Part shown: positions 26,559 to 35,029 of the stretch, piece after piece | Layout of the letters: the number at the start of each line of letters is the position of its first letter | Numbering within the stretch: position 1 is the stretch's first letter | Source of the DNA: Rhodopirellula sp. P2 | GTDB lineage: Bacteria > Planctomycetota > Planctomycetia > Pirellulales > Pirellulaceae | DNA length: 64,000 bases | Assembly (NCBI RefSeq): GCF_028768465.1 | Contig: NZ_CP118225.1 | Span: 1,276,001-1,340,000 of the forward strand | Reading direction: 5' to 3' | Program-made: the position numbers and the translations under genes | The notes under the pieces: generated by a model | Seen by the model: only the letters and a program-made list of their open reading frames with translations | Told to the model about the DNA's origin: nothing | Database searches by the model: none

Positions 26559-28031
26559 CTAAAGAATGGGGCCCAGCGTCGCCAGCACGTTGTTCCACAA
26601 CCGCCGGGGGAGCGACCAGGCACCGACCATTTCCGAGGTGATCGCGTTGGAGTGCTCGATGTAGGTTTGTTGTCGAGCCTGAACGGCAGCGGTGAGTTTG
26701 GGATCGTGGAACAGAATGTTGTTCTCGTAGTTCAGGTCAAAACTACGGCGGTCCATGTTGGCGGACCCGATCAGGGTGACCTCGTCATCCAGTGTCACCG
26801 ATTTGGTATGCAGCAGACCGCCGGTGTATTCGTGAATGAGAACGCCTGCCTCGAGAAGTCCGGCGTAGTAACTACGACTGGCTCCGCCGACAATTTTTGA
26901 ATCGTTGTTGGCGGGCATGATGAGCGTTGTCTTGACCCCTCGCCACGCGGTCGCGCAGAGAGCCTGCTGCATGGATTCGTTGGGCACGTAATAGGGCGTT
27001 GAAATGGTCAGCTTGCGCCGCGCCGTGTGGAACAGTGTTTCGAAGACCTCTGGCATCGCTGAGTCACGAACGGTCGGACCGGTGCCGATGACCTGGGCAG
27101 GGAACCCTGGCCCTGTGTCAGGAAGCGGTTGGTCCAGCAACTCCGTGAGGTCGTCGCTGGTGCAGGACATCCAATCGGCGACAAAGAGTTCCTGGTTCTG
27201 CCGGACAATGGGACCTTCGAAACGAATCACGGCGTCGACCCAGGGAGCGTACTTGGGTTTGACCCGGAACTCGGGATCGGCACAGTTTTGACTGCCGCAG
27301 TAAGTGATCCTTCCATCGATCACCACGATCTTGCGGTGATTGCGGAGGTCGATGCGACCACGAAGAGCCCGCAAGACCAAATTGCCGATCGGCAAAGCTC
27401 GTGCAACATGCACTCCCGCGTCTTGCATCTCTTTCCAGTGAGCCGAGCGAATGATGGTTCGTGAGCCGAGGTCGTCTGCCATCGCTCGGCAGGTCACACC
27501 TCGCTTCGCCGCTCGTTTGAGTGCCTCGACCATCTTCAGGCCATTGTTGTCGGGCAACCAGATGTAAAACAGCAAGTGAACATGGTCTTGGGCTTGATCA
27601 ATGTCCGCGATCATCGATTCAATCGTGGCGTTGGAATCGTCCATCAGCGTTCCGGAGTTCCCACCAATCGCATCGAACCCGTTGATGGATTCCCCCATGC
27701 GAAACAAGTGTTCGTATCGAACCGGCACATTCGCCAGCGCGTGACGAGATTCTTCCGGGTTGATGTCTGGCATCGCGGGCAAGCGTTTCATGACTTGCTT
27801 CATGCGTTCCAAGCGTCGGCGGCCGATGTTGGTTTCGCCAAACAGCATGTACAGAAGCACGCCCAGGAACGGCACCGCCGCGATGATGGTGACCCACGCG
27901 ACACGTGATGCGGGTTCCCGGTGGGGCCGCGTCATCACACGGATGATCGTGACGGCTTCAATCGCAACGTGCGCCACCAAGGCAATGGAAACAGCATTGA
28001 TGCGAACTTGAAAGTATTGTCCGAGATCCAT
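26559..28031 (-). CDS. cls: Cardiolipin synthase (phospholipase D superfamily)
   Basis: A 490-residue protein beginning with two membrane helices (about residues 15-60), the second of the PLDc_N type. Two HKD catalytic motifs follow: HRKIVVIDG with His232, and HTKSVTLDD with His408, each followed by the GSxN signature (CGSQNCAD, IGSANMD). This is the domain order and length of bacterial ClsA, which condenses two phosphatidylglycerols to cardiolipin at the inner membrane. The next gene on the same strand, 168 bases upstream, ends in an intrinsic terminator, so cls has its own promoter. Confidence 0.93.
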   Translation of the reverse strand: MDLGQYFQVRINAVSIALVAHVAIEAVTIIRVMTRPHREPASRVAWVTIIAAVPFLGVLLYMLFGETNIGRRRLERMKQVMKRLPAMPDINPEESRHALANVPVRYEHLFRMGESINGFDAIGGNSGTLMDDSNATIESMIADIDQAQDHVHLLFYIWLPDNNGLKMVEALKRAAKRGVTCRAMADDLGSRTIIRSAHWKEMQDAGVHVARALPIGNLVLRALRGRIDLRNHRKIVVIDGRITYCGSQNCADPEFRVKPKYAPWVDAVIRFEGPIVRQNQELFVADWMSCTSDDLTELLDQPLPDTGPGFPAQVIGTGPTVRDSAMPEVFETLFHTARRKLTISTPYYVPNESMQQALCATAWRGVKTTLIMPANNDSKIVGGASRSYYAGLLEAGVLIHEYTGGLLHTKSVTLDDEVTLIGSANMDRRSFDLNYENNILFHDPKLTAAVQARQQTYIEHSNAITSEMVGAWSLPRRLWNNVLATLGPIL

Positions 28032-28105
28032 TTGTCAATCAGTTTGATATCAGGTGCCGCAGATGTGCGGGGGCGAATGCTTGCAGGAAGTTGTTCAACG
28101 ACAAC

Positions 28106-28153
28106 GAAAAAGCCGATCGACATCACCCGTTGAAGCTGGGTGTCGATCGGCTT
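28106..28153 (-). terminator. Intrinsic terminator
   Basis: Read on the minus strand, a 13-base perfect stem (AAGCCGATCGACA paired with TGTCGATCGGCTT) with an inner CACCC/GGGTG pair is followed by TTTTTCG. It lies 47 bases after the stop of the 472-residue secreted protein gene and upstream of cls on the same strand, which makes it a textbook rho-independent terminator for the former. Confidence 0.88.
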
Positions 28154-28199
28154 GAGGAGCGTCGAAGGAAGCCTATGCCACTTATTTACCGCTCAGTCC

Positions 28200-29618
28200 T
28201 TAGAACTGCATCTTGTACTTCTGAGTCATGTCACGACGCATGGCGGCAGTTAGTTTGTCAATTTGATTGAGCGCCTCGCGGTAGTTTCCGTAGGCGTTGC
28301 CTTGGGCGATCGCACTGGTGACACGCTGATAGTCAGAGGTGCTGTTGGAGTTGTAGTAACCATTGCCGTCGTTGTAGTAGCCCGTGTCCAGGCTCTGGCT
28401 GGCTTTGACTTTCCCTGCATCGATGTTGGTTTGGCGGACCGTCAGGGCGTTGCCGCGAAGCAACTCGGCCACGTTGGTTCCATACTGAACCATGTCAGGA
28501 TCGACGTTCAGCGTGCCGATTTCATCGATTTGGCGAGCGCGTTGATCGCTCCACTTTGCCATCGCACCAGCGGTTTGCGATTTGTGATCGCGGGTGTGTT
28601 CGATGATCGAGTTGACTTCATCGAAGTAGTGCTTGGACTCGTAAGCAATTCGCTGTTCTTCGCTTTGTTCCGATAGGCTGGCTCGTGCGGCGGCCTGTTG
28701 AGCTTGGCTCTGCAGGCTGAAGATGCCCATCAATCCGCTGAGGCTGGACTGGGTGATGGGGCCTTTGAGCGACAGGGAATTCCCGTCAACGGAGACTTCC
28801 CATTGTTTCACTTCGGGAGCACCGGTTCCGTTGCGATCGAGGATTTCAGCGAGCAGTTCTGGAGCGATCAGTTTCAGTGACGAAGGTGATTTAGAGAACT
28901 CAAACTTGGCGATGCATTCATTCAGGCTGCGGCGGCCGACGATGAGGCTGCAGCCTTGAATCGAGGCCAGCGTGCTAGCGACGGATTCCGGCGAGTTGGA
29001 TTTGAGGGATTCGAGTCCCGTCAGGCGGGTCTTCAGTGGGATGGGGGACAACACGTTGTCCAGGTCAATCGCCAACATGAAGGCGAGGTAAGATTCAGGT
29101 TGTTTGGCGTGAGCGCTGAGGAATGGCGTGTACTTCACATCGATCACCGGGGTCAACCAACCTGCCAGGAGCGACCGATCGGTGGGGCGAAGGATGCCCA
29201 AACGTTCGGGATGGTCTTTTCCCGGGACGAAGTAAGTTTGGTTGGGGGCGTGCACGACATCGTGATCGACAACGTTGTCCACATACCCGCCCAGACGCTC
29301 AGCCAATTTCTTGGCATCGACGGGGGTGTTGAGGACGGCGTATCCGGCTTCCCATTTGGGACGCAGAGTCGCAATCTCGAGGTCGGCAAGAAACCAGACT
29401 TCACTCACTGCGGAAGAAGCGGCTGGGGAGAAGCCCGCGTCCTTCATCAGTTTGTTCAGAGCGGGAACATTGACATAGCCGATCGCGTTGCCGGGGGCCG
29501 GTGATCGATCGAGCAGCAGTTCGATTTTTGCTTTTTCTTCAGCCTGAATAACAGATGAAGAAATCGAGAAAAGAAGGGCCAGGGCCACCGCAGGGCCTGA
29601 TTTCAGCAACGTTCGCAT
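28200..29618 (-). CDS. Secreted protein of unknown function (472 aa)
   Basis: ATG 29618 starts a signal peptide ending near IQAEE. The frame is open upstream, but that stretch overlaps the end of the HlyD relic. The mature protein has no membrane helix and few cysteines. Central segments of the type YVNVPALNKLMKDAGF and LAFMLAIDLDNVLSP suggest a conserved planctomycete periplasmic family, but no known domain was recognised. A Gln-rich helical stretch (SLQSQAQQAAARASLSEQSE) at about residues 315-335 and Tyr/Asn-rich NDGNGYYNSNSTSDY near residue 430 are the notable features. It is monocistronic: a terminator follows it and a pseudogene precedes it. Confidence 0.65.
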   Translation of the reverse strand: MRTLLKSGPAVALALLFSISSSVIQAEEKAKIELLLDRSPAPGNAIGYVNVPALNKLMKDAGFSPAASSAVSEVWFLADLEIATLRPKWEAGYAVLNTPVDAKKLAERLGGYVDNVVDHDVVHAPNQTYFVPGKDHPERLGILRPTDRSLLAGWLTPVIDVKYTPFLSAHAKQPESYLAFMLAIDLDNVLSPIPLKTRLTGLESLKSNSPESVASTLASIQGCSLIVGRRSLNECIAKFEFSKSPSSLKLIAPELLAEILDRNGTGAPEVKQWEVSVDGNSLSLKGPITQSSLSGLMGIFSLQSQAQQAAARASLSEQSEEQRIAYESKHYFDEVNSIIEHTRDHKSQTAGAMAKWSDQRARQIDEIGTLNVDPDMVQYGTNVAELLRGNALTVRQTNIDAGKVKASQSLDTGYYNDGNGYYNSNSTSDYQRVTSAIAQGNAYGNYREALNQIDKLTAAMRRDMTQKYKMQF

Positions 29619-29673
29619 GGTTTCGGCTCGGTTCGTCAAAGGGTGTGGATCAAAGTGTCGATCCGCGACGCGG

Positions 29674-30120
29674 TTAGAAGAGATCATTCATCCAACTGTT
29701 CGCACGGATAAGGAACATGATAGGAATCCCGGCAATTTGGACGTCGCCAGTATAGACAGCGGCCTGTCCCTGTGCACCGCCGGGCAAGGGGTGCGAATCG
29801 ACCTCATCCAGTCGGATTCGAACCACAAATTGAGTCGGGGTTCCGTCGACCAAGGCTGTCGGGACGACGCCACCGGCGATCAATTGGCCCTTTCCTGAGA
29901 CATTGATCGTATTGATCACGCGCCCGGTCAAAATTTCACCTGGGTAGGCGTCCATTGCCAATTCGGCGTACTGATTTGGCTTGATTCGCAAAAAATTCTT
30001 GTCCGTGAAGACGGCAGCAATCACACCCTTTTCATGCTCCTCTGATTCCCGGATGAAGGACATCACCGCTCCGGTGGCAGGCCCCAACAGCATCCCTGGG
30101 TGAACTGGTTCTTCGGGGAA
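29674..30120 (-). pseudogene. C-terminal remnant of a HlyD-type membrane-fusion protein
   Basis: The frame reads GPATGAVMSFIRESEEHEKG, then KPNQYAELAMDAYPGEILTGRVI and GAQGQAAVYTGDVQ to IRANSWMNDLF. This is the beta-barrel and C-terminal end of YibH/EmrA-like HlyD secretion proteins, which are about 330-380 residues long. The signal anchor, lipoyl domain and alpha-hairpin are absent: upstream of about 30120 the sequence becomes unrelated, repeat-bearing DNA. Only about 150 family-like residues remain, so it is almost certainly non-functional. A partner inner-membrane gene is not present. Confidence 0.7.
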
Positions 30121-30127
30121 TTTAGTG

Positions 30128-30440
30128 GGCTCATCCGACGGAAGCGTGCGCGGCACCCTGGCTTCAGGTTTTTGGAGGGATTTCTCCGATGCCCGAAGTT
30201 TGAACGGACCATTTCGAGGCGTTCGAATTGAGTTGCCAAGTGAAGCGGAAGCAAGCTCTGCTGAGGAGCAACTTGCCAAGGAATAGTTTGGTCTCCGACG
30301 CGCCGAAGGTGCTTCGCGGCCCACCGGCATGCTCGCCATGCCGGTGGGGTGTTTTCAACACGGACGCCGTCCAGCATTGAACATTCGGACATCGGTGCAT
30401 GCCTTGAAAACCTCGGGCGCACCCTTCCGTCGGATGAGCC
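30128..30440. repeat. Inverted repeat pair flanking the scar
   Basis: GGCTCATCCGACGGAAGCGT at 30128 and its inverse at 30418-30440 match over 23 bases with one difference, and each is bounded by an AAAACCT-like tract. The arms are about 270 bases apart and face each other. They may be the ends of a decayed mobile element, or two copies of a short dispersed repeat in opposite orientation. Confidence 0.7.
30320..30348. terminator. Perfect 12-bp hairpin, terminator-like
   Basis: CCCACCGGCATG is followed by a 5-base loop and CATGCCGGTGGG, then GTGTTTTC on the + strand. The stem is perfect and GC-rich, but the downstream T-run is short and no plus-strand gene ends here. It may belong to a repeat rather than act as a terminator. 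Confidence 0.4.
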
Positions 30441-30640
30441 GAAAAACAGTTTCCCGAGCCGCTTTGCTGGCGTTCAATCCGGAGGAATCGTTCAAGTTTG
30501 CCAGGTCGCCGTGTCGAATCTAGGAAGGGTGAAACGCAATTTGTGGACATCGCAATGCGCGAAATGCGAGCGAGTGCAGTGACTCGATCAGGCGCATTCG
30601 TTGAGCAAGATCGTGGTGGAGTTGTACTGAATCAAGTCGC

Positions 30641-32050
30641 ATGAGTTGCAGCACCCCGGCACGAACGATCGATGACCGCGCGATCCGGCGATGGATCTTG
30701 TTTGCACTGCCGCTGTGTTTTGTTGCTGTGTCTGCACCAGCCGAGGAAAGCCTCGCGACGTTGTTGCAGGTGGCTGAGGCAGAGCATTTTGACGAGCCAT
30801 TGTTGTTGGCTCAGTTCTCTGAGTTCAATGAGAGTTTGGACGCGATTGAGTCGCCAGTGACCGAGGTGTTGGATCAGTTGGAGGCGAGTTCGCTGGATCG
30901 TTCGATGCAGCAGTCATTCACTTCCGCCTCGTTTGACAGCGGGCGGGGGACTCAGCAGCCGAACAACTTCACCGCGTTCCCTGATTTCAATCAGGGGATC
31001 ATCGTGTTGGGTGAAGAAGCGGCGTTGAAGATTGGCGGGTTTGTCAAAGCGGACTTTATCACTGACTTTGATCCGATTGATTCGGTCGATTCCTTCGACA
31101 CCAGTCAGATTCCCGTCGGGGCCGCAGATCGGAAGAACTCTCGGTTTCACGCTCGGTCCTCCCGCCTGAGTTTCGATACCCGTTGGAAAGTCCAGCAAGA
31201 GGTGGTTCGGGCGTTCGTGGAAGCGGACTTCTTTGGGGGCGAAGACGGCGCCAACGGGTCGCTGAGATTGCGGCATGCCTATGGGACGATGGGGTACATC
31301 ACCGCGGGACAAACCTGGACCACTTTCACGCATCCATCTGCCGTTCCTCAGACACTGGATTTTGAAGGTGCCGTTTCGAATGTGAACCGCAGGCAAGGGT
31401 TGGTGCGTTTGGATTTGCCATTGGGCGATTCGGGTTGGTCATGGGCGGTCTCACTGGAAGACCCGCGGATCCAGATCGACATCCCGATCGGTGTGACGGG
31501 AGAAGGGCGAACGGAATCACCCGATGTGATCACCCATTTGAAATTGGAACGAGACCGGGGCGATTTTCAGGCCGCGTTTGTCATGCGTGAATTGGGCTTT
31601 CAGCCGGTCGGGGATCCAGTCATCACGGGCACCGCGTGGGGATTCAACTTCACCGGATCCGGGAAGGTCACGGAAGACACGCGGCTCTATTCCCAGATCA
31701 CGTTCGGAGAAGGGATCGGTAGCTATCGAGGGTCACCGGATGTGGTGTCCACTGGCCCGAGCAGCGCGGCCATTTTGCCGATGTTCGGATGGATGGTCGG
31801 GTGCAAGCATGTTTGGAACGAGCGGCTGACGTCAAACTTGACCTACAGCGAACTCTTGTTGGATCCCATTGCGGGTCAGGATCCGACCAACCTGCGTCAA
31901 ACCAACTACCTTGCCGTGAACTTGATCCACAATCCGGTCGATCGGGTGTTCGTTGGAATCGAATACCTGTACGGGATGCGAGAGAACCAAAATGGCAACC
32001 AAGCCGATGCGACTCGGTTGCAGATGACGTTTGGTTTCTATCTGCCCTGA
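30641..32050 (+). CDS. DcaP-like outer-membrane porin
   Basis: A 469-residue secreted protein starting at ATG 30641. The signal peptide spans about residues 15-34. Next comes an acidic helical stretch, then the DcaP signature GGFVKADFITDFDPIDSVDS, followed by alternating hydrophobic beta strands to a terminal aromatic residue region (MTFGFYLP). DcaP-like proteins are trimeric 16-stranded porins that import small anionic or dicarboxylic compounds. No operon partner is present: the next gene is convergent, 40 bases away. The beta-barrel ends in Pro rather than the canonical Phe/Tyr, as seen in other planctomycete porins. Confidence 0.85.
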   Translation: MSCSTPARTIDDRAIRRWILFALPLCFVAVSAPAEESLATLLQVAEAEHFDEPLLLAQFSEFNESLDAIESPVTEVLDQLEASSLDRSMQQSFTSASFDSGRGTQQPNNFTAFPDFNQGIIVLGEEAALKIGGFVKADFITDFDPIDSVDSFDTSQIPVGAADRKNSRFHARSSRLSFDTRWKVQQEVVRAFVEADFFGGEDGANGSLRLRHAYGTMGYITAGQTWTTFTHPSAVPQTLDFEGAVSNVNRRQGLVRLDLPLGDSGWSWAVSLEDPRIQIDIPIGVTGEGRTESPDVITHLKLERDRGDFQAAFVMRELGFQPVGDPVITGTAWGFNFTGSGKVTEDTRLYSQITFGEGIGSYRGSPDVVSTGPSSAAILPMFGWMVGCKHVWNERLTSNLTYSELLLDPIAGQDPTNLRQTNYLAVNLIHNPVDRVFVGIEYLYGMRENQNGNQADATRLQMTFGFYLP

Positions 32051-32090
32051 CCAACTGCACGGGCGCCGATGGGGCAACGCCTGGGCTGGA

Positions 32091-33029
32091 TCAGTAGCTG
32101 ACCTTGCGAACACCGATCATGAAGTAACCCGGGTAGTTGGGCAGCACCATCTGGGTTGCAGTCAGACTGTCACGGGCGGTCACCATCACGGCGGTAGGCC
32201 GACCGTAGACACCTGGGTTGGGAGCAATTTGGACTTCCCAGACCGATGTCAGTCCGGTGCGAACCGCAGCCATGTTGAACTTGAGAACTTCGAGTTGTTG
32301 ACGCTGTTGCTCTTGAGCCATGGTTTGTTGGTAATGCGATGCTTCGGACCGCATCATCAAATCCTCGCGGGCTCGTGCTTCTTCGTCGGCGTGGTACTTC
32401 TGCCAGTTCTCCCAGCCGACTTGGAGGACCTCCAAATCCTGTTCGCTGAACATGAAAAACGGGACCGCGATTTGGTCGCCCGAGGGCAGTTCCATCAACA
32501 CGCCTTCGAGCGGATAGGTTTTGGGTTGTCCCGCGAAGAGCGACACAAATTTGTTGAGGTCGGATTCCTTTTCCAGCGGCGTTTTTTCAAGGATCGACAG
32601 AACACGGAGGATGAGTTTTTGATGCAGTGGATCAAACGTCGAAAAGGCTTTGCCGTTGATGGTCACAGCCCCCAGTTTTCGATCCAGCGTGTAATTCTTC
32701 TTCCCGTAGGCAAGGATTTTCGCCCGGATTTTCAGGCCATCGCGAGACGTCCAGGTGTGCATTTCAAGGTCGCCACCTGATTCCCTTTCGGATTCGCTTT
32801 TGCTCAGCTTCTTGACGAACTCGCGGTCTTCGTCCGAGAGGTCAGTCAATTCGATGGCGGCCAAGCGGCCTGAGCCACGGCGTTTCAAGATGGCCGTGGT
32901 TTCGTTGGATCCAATCAGCTCGCCTTCCAATTTGTACGCACCGTTGGCACTGGTCCAGGTACGAGGTTTCGCGCTGGCGAACGAAGCGGTCGAAACGACC
33001 GCGACAAGAAGTAAGAAGTGACGAAGCAT
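32091..33029 (-). CDS. Secreted SHD1-repeat protein
   Basis: A 312-residue protein with a short signal peptide (MLRHFLLLVAVVSTASFASA). Two SHD1-like beta-barrel units follow: RTWTSANGAYKLEGELIGSN near residue 23, ending in LSDEDREFVKK, and a second beginning HTWTSRDGLKIRAKILAYGK near residue 91. SHD1 (Sla1 homology domain 1) repeats occur in many planctomycete secreted proteins and bind unknown ligands; in yeast Sla1 the domain binds NPFxD peptides. The C-terminal 130 residues have no recognised domain. The gene is 32 bases downstream of the RPG-rich protein gene on the same strand, so the two are probably cotranscribed. Confidence 0.78.
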   Translation of the reverse strand: MLRHFLLLVAVVSTASFASAKPRTWTSANGAYKLEGELIGSNETTAILKRRGSGRLAAIELTDLSDEDREFVKKLSKSESERESGGDLEMHTWTSRDGLKIRAKILAYGKKNYTLDRKLGAVTINGKAFSTFDPLHQKLILRVLSILEKTPLEKESDLNKFVSLFAGQPKTYPLEGVLMELPSGDQIAVPFFMFSEQDLEVLQVGWENWQKYHADEEARAREDLMMRSEASHYQQTMAQEQQRQQLEVLKFNMAAVRTGLTSVWEVQIAPNPGVYGRPTAVMVTARDSLTATQMVLPNYPGYFMIGVRKVSY

Positions 33030-33061
33030 GGTGTGATCTCATCAGCGTGGTTGGAAATGAA

Positions 33062-35029
33062 TCAGTTGTTGTCGTTCGATGCATCACCTGATTCATCGGT
33101 TGACGAATCGTCGGTGGAATCCGCTGGCTCGTCTGAATCCTCGGGACTGGGCAATCGAACAAGCAGATAAGTGTCTTGCGTTTTCGTTCCAAAGTGAACC
33201 AAAACGGACGCTTCATCCTGCGTCAAATTATAGAGACCGGTCTCGGCGATGACGTCCTCGCTCTCGCCAATTCGCATGGCGACTCGTTGAGTTTTCTTGT
33301 CGACCTGACCCTGGATCGCCTGGGTTTCGTCGGTCTTTTGATTGTAGAGCGTTCCCGAGATGATTCCCTCTTTGTTGACCGCCAGTTGGATGATGCGATC
33401 TGGATCGATGTCATCAGCATCGGTCGTCAAGGCAAAGGTTCCCAGAGGCAGCCATTCGGATTTTTCTGCCGACTCTTCACTTTCGGGGGCTTCCACGGTC
33501 GCCAGGTCCGCCGCCGTTTGTGCGAACTCTTCGGACGTTGCCACTTCCTCGCCACCGATGTAAACACGATTGTCTTCGTAGGTCACGTTGCCTTCGCTGC
33601 CGTAGTCGTAGTAGACCGGTTGCTCCATCGATGCCGCAGGGGCACTCCAGGTAAACCAGTTGGTGACCATCGGATAGGTGGGCGTGCTCCACCAATACGA
33701 GGAGGGGTAGTACCTGTACGAATAGAAGTAGTGCCAACCACAGAATCGGAACGGATGTCGTCCCCACCAATTGGGACCAAAGCCGTGGTAGTGCCAGCCG
33801 TGGCGAACTTGGTTGCCCCAACGATGAAAGTGATCCAGTCGATGCGGCGGAACGGCCGGCCAATTGCTGACGTTGTTCAACCGGTTTTGCCAGCGATTGT
33901 TGATCTGGTTGACTCGATTGTTGTCGAGGTTGGCCCAGCCGACTTTGTTGTTGATGATGTTGTTGTTGCCGATGTTCACGTCACCAATGTTGATGTCCGG
34001 GCGACGATTGGGCGGCAGTCGATCACCGGGATTCGGGCGGTGATCCAGACCGGGGCGGTTCCCTGATCCGGGGCGAGTCCCGGTGCCTGGACGATCCGCG
34101 AAGGAGGGACGCTCACCATTGCCCGGTCGGTCACCGATTCCCGGTCGGTTGCCGTTGCCGGGACGGTCTCCAATTCCAGGGCGGTCTCCACTTCCAGGCC
34201 GATCGGGTGTGCCTGGTCGGCTGGGGCGTTCCGGACGATCGGACAAATTGGGGCGATCATTTCCGCCGGGACGCAGAGGACCATCCAGCCCCAAGAAGTT
34301 GCCGACGTCGCCAGTGGAAGGACGACCACCGGGGAGCTTTCCAAAGTCGGGCATGTCAGGGCGGTTGGAGCCGCCGGGGCGACTGGGACGGTCACTGCCG
34401 GGGCGATTTCCGCTGGGCAGATTGCCGCCTGGCAGATTGGGCCGACTCGCGCCGGGACGATTGGCCCCCGGCCGATCTGACCCGGGCCGATCTGACCCGG
34501 GCCGATTGCCAGGAAGAGTGTTGGGGCGGTCTGGGCGATTGGGCAGGTTGCTGCCCGGACGTGTGATCCCGGGCTGGTTCGCACCAGGTTGAGAGAGATT
34601 GGGACGTGATGTGTCAGGCCGGGAGGGACGCGTTCCGGCGCTGGGAAGACTTGGGCGGCTGGCACTGGGCAAGCCCATGTTGGGGCGGCTGGTGCTGGGA
34701 CGCCCCGAGCTGGGGCGACTGAAGTTGTTGCCGCCCACGTGAGGCATGCTAGTTTGAGGCCGGCTGGTCGGCATCCGGTTGCCACCACCAAAGTTGCCGC
34801 CCATGTTTCCACGATTGAAGTTCGAACCGCCACCCATGTTGGGGCGAGCCCCGCCCATGCTAGGTCGTGCTCCACCGCCTCCACCACCAAACGATCGACC
34901 GCCTCCGCCGCCACCTCGTCCTCCGAATCCGCCCGCTTCGAGGGACGGCAAGGAAATGGTGGTCAGGGAAAGTGCGACGCAAACCGACACCCAGCGCCAA
35001 GGCTGCATTGGATTGATCGAAAGATTCAT
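33062..35029 (-). CDS. Secreted Gly/Pro/Arg-rich low-complexity surface protein
   Basis: A 655-residue protein: signal peptide to about residue 32, a Gly-rich block (about 33-85), then roughly 200 residues built on RPG repeats (GDRPG, GNRPG, SDRPG). A Trp/His/Tyr-rich stretch follows (about 385-455), then a compact C-terminal domain (YYDYGSEGNVTYEDNRVYIG onward). At the DNA level the repeats include perfect 15-bp tandem units at 34472-34501. Similar planctomycete proteins have been annotated as mu-protocadherin-like surface proteins, which reflects composition rather than function. The start overlaps the stop of the upstream SnoaL-like gene by 4 bases (ATGA), so translation is probably coupled. 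A cell-wall or matrix role is inferred. Confidence 0.75.
   Translation of the reverse strand: MNLSINPMQPWRWVSVCVALSLTTISLPSLEAGGFGGRGGGGGGRSFGGGGGGARPSMGGARPNMGGGSNFNRGNMGGNFGGGNRMPTSRPQTSMPHVGGNNFSRPSSGRPSTSRPNMGLPSASRPSLPSAGTRPSRPDTSRPNLSQPGANQPGITRPGSNLPNRPDRPNTLPGNRPGSDRPGSDRPGANRPGASRPNLPGGNLPSGNRPGSDRPSRPGGSNRPDMPDFGKLPGGRPSTGDVGNFLGLDGPLRPGGNDRPNLSDRPERPSRPGTPDRPGSGDRPGIGDRPGNGNRPGIGDRPGNGERPSFADRPGTGTRPGSGNRPGLDHRPNPGDRLPPNRRPDINIGDVNIGNNNIINNKVGWANLDNNRVNQINNRWQNRLNNVSNWPAVPPHRLDHFHRWGNQVRHGWHYHGFGPNWWGRHPFRFCGWHYFYSYRYYPSSYWWSTPTYPMVTNWFTWSAPAASMEQPVYYDYGSEGNVTYEDNRVYIGGEEVATSEEFAQTAADLATVEAPESEESAEKSEWLPLGTFALTTDADDIDPDRIIQLAVNKEGIISGTLYNQKTDETQAIQGQVDKKTQRVAMRIGESEDVIAETGLYNLTQDEASVLVHFGTKTQDTYLLVRLPSPEDSDEPADSTDDSSTDESGDASNDNN

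Larger units (their letters stand above)
30121..30640. other. Repeat-bearing intergenic scar
   Basis: About 520 bases between the HlyD relic and the DcaP-like porin gene. No credible gene was found. It holds a 23-bp inverted repeat and a strong hairpin, annotated separately. The structure suggests an old insertion or rearrangement that removed the 5' part of the HlyD gene. The last ~100 bases must contain the porin promoter. Confidence 0.5.

Noticed and set aside
25083..29618. A channel/permease/cardiolipin gene cluster read as one stress operon
   Set aside because: An intrinsic terminator at 28106-28153 separates the 472-residue gene from cls, and the genes have no overlaps; neighbourhood alone is weak evidence.
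34083..34592. An RPG-rich + strand frame opposite the surface protein gene
   Set aside because: The repeat CCNGGN-type codons read as PGR on both strands; the minus-strand frame has the signal peptide and conserved C-terminal domain.
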